Below are positions 17,269-25,625 of a stretch of 64,000 nucleotides of DNA, piece by piece. Origin of the DNA: Pseudomonas pisciculturae (lineage in GTDB: Bacteria > Pseudomonadota > Gammaproteobacteria > Pseudomonadales > Pseudomonadaceae); NCBI RefSeq assembly GCF_015461805.1, contig NZ_JACVZE010000002.1, forward strand, positions 248,001 to 312,000, written 5' to 3'. The notes below the pieces were generated by a model that saw only the letters and a program-made list of their open reading frames with translations, had not been told where the DNA came from and searched no databases. A program made the translations under genes and the position numbers. The number at the start of each line of letters is the position of its first letter. The first letter of the stretch is position 1.

Positions 17269-18696
17269 ATGTCTGCCAACGTTGCCTACCTGCAAGATTC
17301 CCAGGCACTGGATCAACTCCAAAGCCTGTTCGACGCCCAACAACGCGCGTACGCGGCCAACCCGATGCCGCCGGCCGCCCAACGCCAGCAATGGCTCAAG
17401 GCCCTGCGAGACCTGCTCAGCGACGAACGCCAAGCGTTGATCAGCGCCATCAGCCAGGATTTCAGCCATCGCAGCGCCGACGAAACCCTGTTTGCCGAAT
17501 TGATGCCCAGCCTGCATGGCATTCACTACGCCAGCAAACACCTCAAGGGCTGGATGAAACCTTCCCGCCGCGCTGTAGGCTTAGCCTTTCAACCCGCGTC
17601 AGCCAAAGTTATTTACCAACCGCTGGGCGTGGTTGGGGTGATCGTGCCCTGGAATTACCCGCTGTACCTGGCCATCGGCCCGCTGGTCGGTGCCTTGGCT
17701 GCCGGTAACCGGGTGATGCTCAAGCTCAGCGAGTCCACCCCGGCCACGGGCGAACTGCTTAAAAAGCTGCTGGCAAAGATCTTCCCCGAAGACCTGGTGT
17801 GCGTGGTACTGGGCGAAGCCGAAGTGGGCATGGCGTTTTCCAAGCTGCGCTTCGATCACCTGCTGTTCACCGGCGCCACCAGCATCGGCAAGCATGTGAT
17901 GCGGGCGGCGGCCGAGCACTTGACCCCGGTCACCCTGGAGTTGGGCGGCAAGTCACCGGCCATCGTCTCAGCCGATGTGCCGCTCAAGCACGCCGCCGAA
18001 CGCATCGCCTTCGGGAAAGCGCTGAACGCCGGGCAAACCTGTGTGGCACCGGACTATGTGTTGGTGCCCGAAGACCGCGTAGACGCTTTCGTCGAGGCTT
18101 ACACCCAGGCGGTTCGCGGGTTTTATCCGACCTTGGCGGACAACCCGGATTACACCGCCATCATCAACGAACGACAACTGGCCAGGCTCAATGCCTACAT
18201 CAAGGACGCCACTGACAAAGGCGCCACCCTGATTCAGCTATACGACCAAGGCCAGGCCCGGCGTATGGCCCACAGCCTGTTGCTGAATGTCAGCGACGAA
18301 ATGACCGTGATGCAGGACGAAATCTTCGGCCCGGTGCTGCCCATCGTGCCGTATCGCGGCATCGATCAGGCCTTTGCCTACGTCAACCAGCGCCCTCGCC
18401 CGCTGGCCCTGTACTACTTCGGCTACAACAAGGGCGAACAGAACCGCGTGCTGCACGAAACCCACTCCGGCGGCGTGTGCCTGAACGACACCCTGCTGCA
18501 CGTGGCCCAGGACGACATGCCGTTTGGTGGCATCGGCCCCTCGGGCATGGGCCACTACCACGGGCATGAAGGTTTTCTTACCTTCAGCAAGGCCAAAGGG
18601 GTGCTGGTGAAGCAGCGCCTGAACGCGGCGAAGTTGATCTACCCGCCCTATGGAAAGTCCATCCAGAAGTTGATCCAGAAGCTGTTTATTCGTTGA
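17269..18696 (+). CDS. calB: Coniferyl-aldehyde-type dehydrogenase
   Basis: A 475-residue NAD(P)-dependent aldehyde dehydrogenase. The catalytic glutamate is in VTLELGGKSP and the catalytic cysteine in NAGQTCVAPDY; the Rossmann segment VIVPWNYPLYLAIGP is class-typical. The C-terminus (hydrophobic plus basic: IYPPYGKSIQKLIQKLFIR) resembles membrane-associated members such as coniferyl and long-chain aldehyde dehydrogenases. Coniferyl aldehyde is the usual annotation, but the physiological substrate here may be another aldehyde. The next genes (Tat protein, GMC oxidoreductase) suggest an alcohol-to-aldehyde-to-acid route. It is divergent from the TetR gene. Confidence 0.82.
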   Translation: MSANVAYLQDSQALDQLQSLFDAQQRAYAANPMPPAAQRQQWLKALRDLLSDERQALISAISQDFSHRSADETLFAELMPSLHGIHYASKHLKGWMKPSRRAVGLAFQPASAKVIYQPLGVVGVIVPWNYPLYLAIGPLVGALAAGNRVMLKLSESTPATGELLKKLLAKIFPEDLVCVVLGEAEVGMAFSKLRFDHLLFTGATSIGKHVMRAAAEHLTPVTLELGGKSPAIVSADVPLKHAAERIAFGKALNAGQTCVAPDYVLVPEDRVDAFVEAYTQAVRGFYPTLADNPDYTAIINERQLARLNAYIKDATDKGATLIQLYDQGQARRMAHSLLLNVSDEMTVMQDEIFGPVLPIVPYRGIDQAFAYVNQRPRPLALYYFGYNKGEQNRVLHETHSGGVCLNDTLLHVAQDDMPFGGIGPSGMGHYHGHEGFLTFSKAKGVLVKQRLNAAKLIYPPYGKSIQKLIQKLFIR

Positions 18697-18724
18697 TATC
18701 GCCACTCTCGGGACAATAAAAACA

Positions 18725-19270
18725 ATGAACCCCAGCCTGACTGATACACCTGCGCTGTCGCGGCGCGGCGTCTTGAAAATCGGCCTGTGCGCCAGCGCAT
18801 TCCTGGCCACCGCCGGGCTCGGCGCCAGCCTGAGCGGCTGCTCCAGCAGTACACCGGCCAGCGGCTTTGTGATGTTGCGCAGCAGTGATTTGCCCTTTCT
18901 GCGGGCAGTGATCCCGGTGTTACTGGAAGGCGTGGCCAGCGCGCAAGAAGTAACCAACGGGGTTGAAGACACGCTTAAAAAGCTCGACTTCAGCCTGCAG
19001 CGCCTGTCGCCAGAGATGTTCAAGCTCACTCAGCAATTGTTCGACGTGCTCGGCATGGGCATTACTCGGGGACCGTTGACTGGCATCTGGGGCAGTTGGG
19101 AAAACGCCAGCGGCGAGCAGATCCGCAACTTCCTGCACCGCTGGGAGAACAGCTACCTGAACCTGCTGCGCATGGGCCAGGGCTCATTGCTCAAGCTGGT
19201 GATCATGGCGTGGTATTTCCAGCCGGCGGCTTGGGCCCACTGCGGCTATCCCGGGCCACCCAAAATCTAG
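18725..19270 (+). CDS. Small Tat-signal protein with lipobox, probable partner of the GMC oxidoreductase
   Basis: A 181-residue protein. Its N-terminus carries a twin-arginine motif (SRRGVLK, residues 12-18), then a hydrophobic stretch and a lipobox LSGC (36-39), so it should be exported folded and could be lipidated at Cys39. The remainder is helical, without a recognised catalytic motif. It lies 28 bases after the aldehyde dehydrogenase and upstream of a GMC oxidoreductase that lacks its own signal. This layout resembles the small Tat subunit plus FAD large subunit of gluconate/sorbitol-type dehydrogenases, in which the small subunit carries the large one across the membrane. That role is inference. 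Confidence 0.72.
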   Translation: MNPSLTDTPALSRRGVLKIGLCASAFLATAGLGASLSGCSSSTPASGFVMLRSSDLPFLRAVIPVLLEGVASAQEVTNGVEDTLKKLDFSLQRLSPEMFKLTQQLFDVLGMGITRGPLTGIWGSWENASGEQIRNFLHRWENSYLNLLRMGQGSLLKLVIMAWYFQPAAWAHCGYPGPPKI

Positions 19271-19289
19271 CCTTGAAAACCCAATCAAA

Positions 19290-19379
19290 TGTGGGAGGGG
19301 GCTTGCCCCCGATGGCGGTGTATCAGAAAAAAATTTATTGCCTGACCCTCTGCTATCGGGGGCAAGCCCCCTCCCACAT
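19290..19379. repeat. REP pair (REPIN), inside the oxidation operon
   Basis: GTGGGAGGGGGCTTGCCCCCGAT and its complement, about 42 bases apart. Unusually for this window it lies between two genes of the same orientation (Tat protein and GMC oxidoreductase) rather than after a transcription unit. Confidence 0.9.
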
Positions 19380-19410
19380 TGCATACCTATAACAACAAGA
19401 GTGCACACCT

Positions 19411-21006
19411 ATGCCCGTACCCGATCTGTTCCGCGAAGGCCTGGCCCGCGGCTGGAAAACCCACAATGGCGCCGCCCTCGACAGCGACCTGACCCTGGAA
19501 GCCGACGTCGCCATCATCGGCAGCGGCGCCGGTGGCGGTACGACGGCTGAAATCCTCAGCGCCGCCGGCTACAAGGTGTTGCTGATCGAAGAAGGCCCGC
19601 TCAAGACCAGCAGCGATTTCAAACTGCTCGAAGACGAGGCCTACACCAGCCTGTACCAGGAAGGCATCGGCCGCATGAGCAAGGACGGTGCGATCACGAT
19701 TTTGCAGGGCCGAGCCGTGGGTGGCACCACGCTGATCAACTGGACTTCAAGCTTTCGCACGCCCGACGCCACCCTTTCCCACTGGGCCAGCGAATATTCG
19801 GTGAAAGGCCATAGCAGCGCCGACATGGCGCCCTGGTTCGAAAAGATGGAACAGCGCCTGGGCATCGCCCCTTGGGCCATGCCACCCAACCCCAACAATG
19901 ATGTGATCCGCAAAGGCTGTGAGAAGCTCGGCTACAGCTGGCATGTGATCCCGCGCAATGTGCGCGGCTGCTTCAACCTGGGGTATTGCGGCATGGGCTG
20001 CCCGGTCAACGCCAAGCAGTCGATGCTGGTGACGACCATCCCCTCTACCTTGGAAAAGGGCGGAGAGTTGCTCTACCTGGCCCGTGCTGAGCGCCTCAAA
20101 TACAGCGGCGACACCATCAGCAGCCTGGAATGCGTGGCCATGGATGAACTGTGCGTGGCACCGACCGGTCGCAAGATCACGGTGAAAGCCAAGCACTACG
20201 TGCTCTCCGGCGGCGGTATCAACAGCCCGGCGCTGCTGATGCGCTCGGACGCCCCCGACCCGCATTCGCGAGTGGGCAAGCGTACCTTCTTGCACTTGGT
20301 GAATTTCTCCGCAGGGTTGTTCGATGAGGTGATCAACCCGTTTTACGGCGCGCCACAATCGATCTACTCCGACCATTTCCAATGGCAGGACGGCACCACC
20401 GGCAAAATGTCGTACAAGTTGGAGGCCCCTCCCCTACATCCTGCGTTGGCCAGCACCCTGCTGGGCGGCTACGGCGAGCAGAACGCTTTGGACATGAGCC
20501 AACTGCCCAACACCCATGCCATGCTCGCGCTGCTGCGAGACGGCTTCCACCCCGACAGCCCCGGCGGCACGGTGGATTTGCGCGGCGACGGCACGCCGGT
20601 GCTCGACTACCAGGTATCGGACTACGCCTGGGACGGTCTGCGCCGCGCCTTTCACAGCATGGCCGAAATCCAGTTCGCGGCCGGCGCCAAGTCGGTCAAG
20701 CCGCTGCATCACGATGCGCGCTACGTGAAAAGCCTGGGCGAAGCTCGCACGATGATTGAGGGCCTCAACCTAGAACTGCATCGCACGTGCCTGGGCAGTG
20801 CTCATGTGATGGGCGGTTGTGCCATGGGTGATGACCCGAAAAACGCAGTCGCCGACAGCCTGGGTCGCCATCACCAGTTGCGCAACCTGTCGATCCACGA
20901 TGGCTCCCTATTCCCCACCAGTATTGGGGCTAACCCCCAATTATCCGTGTATGGATTGACCGCTCAATTGGCGACAGCGTTGGCCGAACGTCTGAAAACA
21001 GCGTGA
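19411..21006 (+). CDS. GMC-family FAD-dependent oxidoreductase
   Basis: A 531-residue flavoprotein oxidising an alcohol. The ADP-binding motif is VAIIGSGAGGGTTAEIL near residue 30, a GMC signature is GRAVGGTTLINWTSSFR, and the C-terminal active-site region is GGCAMGDDPKNAV followed by SIHDGSLFPTSIGANPQLSVYGL. A cysteine-rich stretch (CFNLGYCGMGCPVNAKQS) is characteristic of the long-chain alcohol/cholesterol-oxidase-like branch. No signal peptide is present; export with the upstream Tat protein is possible. It belongs to the TetR-controlled aldehyde dehydrogenase operon. The substrate cannot be read from the sequence. Confidence 0.85.
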   Translation: MPVPDLFREGLARGWKTHNGAALDSDLTLEADVAIIGSGAGGGTTAEILSAAGYKVLLIEEGPLKTSSDFKLLEDEAYTSLYQEGIGRMSKDGAITILQGRAVGGTTLINWTSSFRTPDATLSHWASEYSVKGHSSADMAPWFEKMEQRLGIAPWAMPPNPNNDVIRKGCEKLGYSWHVIPRNVRGCFNLGYCGMGCPVNAKQSMLVTTIPSTLEKGGELLYLARAERLKYSGDTISSLECVAMDELCVAPTGRKITVKAKHYVLSGGGINSPALLMRSDAPDPHSRVGKRTFLHLVNFSAGLFDEVINPFYGAPQSIYSDHFQWQDGTTGKMSYKLEAPPLHPALASTLLGGYGEQNALDMSQLPNTHAMLALLRDGFHPDSPGGTVDLRGDGTPVLDYQVSDYAWDGLRRAFHSMAEIQFAAGAKSVKPLHHDARYVKSLGEARTMIEGLNLELHRTCLGSAHVMGGCAMGDDPKNAVADSLGRHHQLRNLSIHDGSLFPTSIGANPQLSVYGLTAQLATALAERLKTA

Positions 21007-21040
21007 AAAAACACGCTCTATCGTGGCTTCTTCTACATAA

Positions 21041-21993
<953 letters not shown>

Positions 21994-21999
21994 GGGCCT

Positions 22000-22091
22000 C
22001 ATCGGGGGCAAGCCCCCTCCCACACTGACTGTATTCACAAATAGAAAGCTGTGAACCCGGTCAAATGTGGGAGGGGGCTTGCCCCCGATGG
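22000..22091. repeat. REP pair, divergent arms
   Basis: ATCGGGGGCAAGCCCCCTCC, then 37 bases, then its complement in inverted order (GGAGGGGGCTTGCCCCCGAT). Here the CGAT ends face outward, opposite to the layout at 19290. Confidence 0.9.
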
Positions 22092-22114
22092 CTATATCAG
22101 CCATCACCCAACAA

Positions 22115-22927
22115 TCAGCTCTGGCACCTAGGGCAAAACACACTCGCCCGCTGCCCCAACACCACATTGCGCAGCTCAGTCCCGCAGACCTTGCAGCCCT
22201 CGCCGCCTCGGCCGTACACGAACAGCTCCTGCTGGAAGTACCCCGGCTGCCCATCCCCGCCAATAAAGTCCCGCAACGTAGTGCCGCCCCGCTCAATCGC
22301 AGCGGCCAGCACGCGCTTGATCTCGATTGCCAGCTTCAAATAACGCGCCCGTGAAATCCCACCCGCCGCCCGACGCGGATCAATCCCCGCCGCAAACAGC
22401 GCTTCGGTCGCGTAGATATTGCCCACGCCCACCACCACCGCGTTGTCCATGATGAACGGCTTCACCGCCATCGACTTACCGCGCGACAGCTGGAACAAGC
22501 GCTCACCGTCAAACAAGTCGGTCAACGGCTCCGGCCCCAGGCGCAGCAGCAGTTCGTGGTTGTGCGGGTCTTGGCTCCACAGCATCGCGCCGAAGCGCCG
22601 CGGGTCGGTGTAGCGCAGGGCCAGGCCGGATTCGAGTTCGATGTCGACGTGCTCATGCTTGAGTGCCGGCAACCCGGCCTCGACCAAGCGCAAGTTGCCC
22701 GACATGCCCAAATGGCTGATCAAGGTGCCCACTTCGGCATTGATCAACAGGTACTTGGCACGCCGCTCTACCAGCACGATGCGTTGCCCGGACAAGCGTA
22801 CATCCAGGTCTTCCGGGATCGGCCAGCGCAGGCGCCGCTCACGCACCACCACACGACTCACCCGTTGGCCCTCAAGGTGCGGGGCAATGCCGCGTCGGGT
22901 GGTTTCGACTTCGGGTAACTCGGGCAT
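22115..22927 (-). CDS. mutM: Formamidopyrimidine-DNA glycosylase (Fpg/MutM)
   Basis: A 270-residue base-excision repair glycosylase/AP lyase removing 8-oxoguanine and ring-opened purines. The protein begins [13 protein letters not shown], so the catalytic Pro1 and Glu2 are present. The helix-two-turn-helix lies around [14 protein letters not shown], and the C-terminal zinc finger reads [21 protein letters not shown] with its four cysteines intact. It is the downstream gene of the HDOD-mutM pair on the minus strand. Confidence 0.97.
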   Translation of the reverse strand: MPELPEVETTRRGIAPHLEGQRVSRVVVRERRLRWPIPEDLDVRLSGQRIVLVERRAKYLLINAEVGTLISHLGMSGNLRLVEAGLPALKHEHVDIELESGLALRYTDPRRFGAMLWSQDPHNHELLLRLGPEPLTDLFDGERLFQLSRGKSMAVKPFIMDNAVVVGVGNIYATEALFAAGIDPRRAAGGISRARYLKLAIEIKRVLAAAIERGGTTLRDFIGGDGQPGYFQQELFVYGRGGEGCKVCGTELRNVVLGQRASVFCPRCQS

Positions 22928-22948
22928 GCGTACCTCTTAAAGGAAGGG

Positions 22949-23815
22949 TCAGTGAACGCCCAGTTCGCGGATCGACAACTTCATGCTTTCAAAGTCGTAT
23001 TCCGACAGGCCCACGTAGTCCAGCACCAGGTGGCTGATGGCATTCCACTCATGGTCCACCGTCTGGTTGCCCAGCACGCGGTAGGACGAGCAGATGTGCT
23101 CGGCCATTTTCAGGATCGCCAGCAGGTTTTTAAGCTGCGGGTTGCGGGACGACTCATCGCTGAAAACGGCCAGGGCGTTGTGGTGGTTGGCGATGGCGTC
23201 GGTCACATGCTCCGGCAGGCGCCAGGATTTAGCGGTGTAGTAGCCCACCACTGCATGATTGGTGTTGAACGCGTTGTTCTCGGTATCGACCACGCGGCAG
23301 TCCGCACCGGCATTGGCGTAGGCTTCTTCGAGCACCGCCATGTAGTTGGGGAAGCGCTTGAGCATCAACGGCACGCCGCAATCGTGGAACAGGCCCAGGG
23401 CGTAGGCCTCGTCCACGGCTTGGGCGCCGGTGCGCTTGGCCAGGGTGAGGCAGGTCATGGCCACGTCCTGGGCGGTGTCCCAAAAGCGGTTGAGGGTGAC
23501 GATGGTGTCGTCGCTCATCTCGCCCTTGATCGACAACGCGTTGATCAGGTTGATGATCGAGCGGCTGCCCAACAGGTTAACGGCGCGCTGGATCGAGGCG
23601 ATCTTGTTGCTCAGGCCGAAGTACGACGAATTAACGACCTTGAGCAACGCGCCGGACAGGCCCGGGTCCTGAGAAATCAGCCGGGCGATCACTTCCAGGT
23701 CCGGATCGGGCATGTATTGCTCCATCTGCAGATCCACCATGATCTGCGGTTGGGGCGGTACGCTGATACCTTGCAGGGCCTGTTGGATCTGTTCGGCGGA
23801 TAGCTCTTGGGACAT
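22949..23815 (-). CDS. HDOD domain-containing protein
   Basis: A 288-residue protein dominated by an HDOD domain (about residues 20-220), a degenerate HD phosphohydrolase fold linked to signalling. Typical pieces are LISQDPGLSGALLKVVNSSYFGLSNKI, SIQRAVNLLG and ALGLFHDCGVPLML; the HD pair is reduced to the isolated HDCG. No GGDEF, EAL or kinase domain is attached. It ends 21 bases before mutM on the same strand. The role in this organism is unknown. Confidence 0.86.
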   Translation of the reverse strand: MSQELSAEQIQQALQGISVPPQPQIMVDLQMEQYMPDPDLEVIARLISQDPGLSGALLKVVNSSYFGLSNKIASIQRAVNLLGSRSIINLINALSIKGEMSDDTIVTLNRFWDTAQDVAMTCLTLAKRTGAQAVDEAYALGLFHDCGVPLMLKRFPNYMAVLEEAYANAGADCRVVDTENNAFNTNHAVVGYYTAKSWRLPEHVTDAIANHHNALAVFSDESSRNPQLKNLLAILKMAEHICSSYRVLGNQTVDHEWNAISHLVLDYVGLSEYDFESMKLSIRELGVH

Positions 23816-23901
23816 AAGTACTTACTCTGGACTAGGGGGCGATTCTAACCCCTAAGCAAACCTGACCGACACCTCAAAAAACCGAACTGCAACCCGGTCA
23901 G

Positions 23902-23990
23902 ATGTGGGAGCTGGCTTGCCATCTATGGCATCACCGCCGTACGTCAGATACACCCCGTTGCCTGCATCGCGGGCAAGCCCGCTCCCACAT
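23902..23990. repeat. REP pair with unlike arms
   Basis: The left arm reads GTGGGAGCTGGCTTGCC, the right arm ATCGCGGGCAAGCCCGCTCCCAC. The outer ends pair, but the central triplets differ (CTGG versus CGGG), so the two halves come from different REP subtypes or have diverged. Confidence 0.85.
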
Positions 23991-24040
23991 GAAACGCGCT
24001 GTAACAGGTATACTCCCGCTCTTTTTTCCGGAGCGACGTC

Positions 24041-25237
24041 ATGTCCCTGCCAAGCCTGCGTCTCAAAGCCAACGCCGATCGTCGTTTGCGCAACGGCCAC
24101 CTGTGGGTCTACAGCAACGAAATCGACGTGGCTGCCACCCCACTCCACGGCTTCCAGGCAGGCGACCAGGCTATCCTGGAAGCGGCCGGCGGCAAGACCC
24201 TGGGCATCGTGGCCATGAGCCCGAACAACCTGATCTGCGCTCGTCTGCTGTCGCGCGACATCAAGTTGCCGCTGGACAAGTCGCTGCTGGTGCACCGCAT
24301 CAACGTCGCCCTGTCCCTGCGTGACCGCCTGTTCGACAAGCCGTTCTACCGCCTGGTCTACGGCGATTCCGACCTATTGCCGGGCCTGGTAGTCGACCGT
24401 TTCGGCGACATCCTGGTGGTGCAGATCGCCTCGGCGACCATGGAAGCCCATAAAGAAGACGTGATCGCAGCGCTGACCCAAGTGCTCAAGCCAAGCGGCA
24501 TTCTGTTCAAGAACGATTCTGCCGCCCGCGACGCCGAAGGCCTCAACCGCTACGTCGAAACCGTGTTCGGCTTGGTGCCGGAGTGGGTAGCTCTGGAAGA
24601 AAACGGCGTGAAATTCGAAGCCCCGGTGATCCAGGGCCAGAAAACCGGCTGGTTCTACGACCACCGCATGAACCGCGCTCGCCTGGCCCCGTATGCCAAA
24701 GGCAAACGCGTGCTCGACCTCTACAGCTACATCGGCGGCTGGGGCGTGCAGGCTGCGGCCTTCGGCGCCAGTGAAGTGTTCTGCGTCGACGCCTCTGCCT
24801 TCGCCCTCGACGGCGTTGAGCGCAACGCTGCGCTGAACGGCGTTGCCGAGAAGATGACCTGCATCGAAGGCGACGTGTTTGAAGCGTTGAAAGAGCTCAA
24901 AGCCAGCGAAGAACGCTTCGACGTGATCGTCGCCGACCCACCGGCCTTCATCAAACGCAAAAAAGACATGAAGAACGGCGAAGGCGCCTACCGTCGCCTC
25001 AACGAGCAAGCCATGCGCCTGCTCAGCAAGGACGGCATCCTGGTCAGCGCTTCGTGCTCCATGCACTTGCCGGAAGACGATCTGCAAAACATCCTGCTGA
25101 CCAGCGCCCGTCATTTGGATCGCAATATCCAAATGCTGGAACGTGGCGGCCAGGGCCCGGACCATCCGGTGCACCCGGCGATCGTAGAGACGCGCTATAT
25201 CAAGAGCATTACGTGCCGCCTGCTGCCGAATAGCTAA
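24041..25237 (+). CDS. rlmI: RlmI-type 23S rRNA (cytosine-C5)-methyltransferase
   Basis: A 398-residue class I methyltransferase. An N-terminal PUA-like domain (about residues 1-75, starting LRLKANADRRLRNGHLWVYSNEI) precedes an RlmI linker and a Rossmann domain with VLDLYSYIGGWGVQAA near residue 225 and the catalytic DPPAFIKRKKD near residue 305, then SASCSMHLPEDD. This domain order is that of RlmI (m5C1962 of 23S rRNA) and its close relatives; the exact position modified is inferred from the family. A hairpin follows the stop. Confidence 0.88.
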   Translation: MSLPSLRLKANADRRLRNGHLWVYSNEIDVAATPLHGFQAGDQAILEAAGGKTLGIVAMSPNNLICARLLSRDIKLPLDKSLLVHRINVALSLRDRLFDKPFYRLVYGDSDLLPGLVVDRFGDILVVQIASATMEAHKEDVIAALTQVLKPSGILFKNDSAARDAEGLNRYVETVFGLVPEWVALEENGVKFEAPVIQGQKTGWFYDHRMNRARLAPYAKGKRVLDLYSYIGGWGVQAAAFGASEVFCVDASAFALDGVERNAALNGVAEKMTCIEGDVFEALKELKASEERFDVIVADPPAFIKRKKDMKNGEGAYRRLNEQAMRLLSKDGILVSASCSMHLPEDDLQNILLTSARHLDRNIQMLERGGQGPDHPVHPAIVETRYIKSITCRLLPNS

Positions 25238-25249
25238 GTTCATTCGCGT

Positions 25250-25279
25250 GATGCTGCCCGACTGGTTCCGGGCAGCATC
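25250..25279 (+). terminator. Hairpin after the RlmI-type gene
   Basis: A perfect 11-bp stem GATGCTGCCCG / CGGGCAGCATC with an 8-base loop, 12 bases after the stop. No T-run follows, so it is a likely but not canonical terminator. It marks the edge between host-like sequence and the AT-rich patch. Confidence 0.55.
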
Positions 25280-25325
25280 AGTTCACAAAACCGTCCCCTT
25301 CAAAAAAAACGAACCTCTTCATTTC

Positions 25326-25353
25326 TTGTACAAAGTCAAAAACCACTTATAGC
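25326..25353 (+). promoter_or_regulatory. Candidate promoter of the small-peptide/SagB unit
   Basis: TTGTAC (25326-25331) and TATAGC (25348-25353) are 16 bases apart in AT-rich sequence about 150 bases before the 21-codon ORF. This is the best -35/-10 pair I found there, but it is not strong. The rest of 25,280-25,490 shows no gene or clear palindrome. Confidence 0.3.
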
Positions 25354-25501
25354 TTCATCGTTACAGCAAAAACATACTACAACACCACCAGAATCCTCCT
25401 ACGCCCCCTGACTAGATAAATCTAAAACCAGCGCCTAGCCTAGTTTCCGTCACCTTTGATTTGCGTGACAGCTACTTAACTTAATGAAATGGAGAGCTGA
25501 T

Positions 25502-25567
25502 ATGAATGCAATCATTCTTGAGTCAAAAGCACTGGCAGCATTCGCACTGATTGGAATGCCTAAATAA
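25502..25567 (+). CDS. 21-residue peptide upstream of the SagB-type dehydrogenase (candidate precursor peptide)
   Basis: This short ORF encodes MNAIILESKALAAFALIGMPK. A GGAGAG ribosome site ends six bases before the ATG, much better than chance in this AT-rich stretch. An in-frame ATG at 25484 would add six residues but lacks such a site. The peptide has a hydrophobic, alanine-rich core (ALAAFALIGM), one Ser and no Cys or Thr, and ends Pro-Lys. It is separated from the dehydrogenase gene by a perfect hairpin, the usual layout of a highly expressed precursor peptide followed by its modifying enzyme. A leader peptide controlling the downstream gene is the main alternative. I do not recognise the peptide and cannot prove it is translated. 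Confidence 0.5.
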   Translation: MNAIILESKALAAFALIGMPK

Positions 25568-25579
25568 GTCGTTGATTAC

Positions 25580-25606
25580 GGGCTGGGTTGTACACCAACC
25601 CAGCCC
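25580..25606 (+). promoter_or_regulatory. Perfect hairpin between the small ORF and the dehydrogenase gene
   Basis: GGGCTGGGTTG (25580-25590) pairs with CAACCCAGCCC (25596-25606) around a 5-base loop, an 11-bp GC-rich stem in AT-rich surroundings. It begins 12 bases after the small ORF stop. It is followed by CAAGAAAGGGGAG, which is the ribosome site of the next gene and not a T-run, so it is more likely a partial terminator, processing site or mRNA stabiliser than a full stop. Confidence 0.75.
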
Positions 25607-25625
25607 CAAGAAAGGGGAGTAAACA

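Noticed and set aside
25484..25567. A 27-residue version of the small peptide starting at 25484
   Set aside because: In frame, but with no proper ribosome site ahead of it; the ATG at 25502 has GGAGAG at good spacing.
25580..25606. The hairpin before the SagB gene as an ordinary intrinsic terminator
   Set aside because: No T-run follows; the next bases are the ribosome site of the SagB gene.
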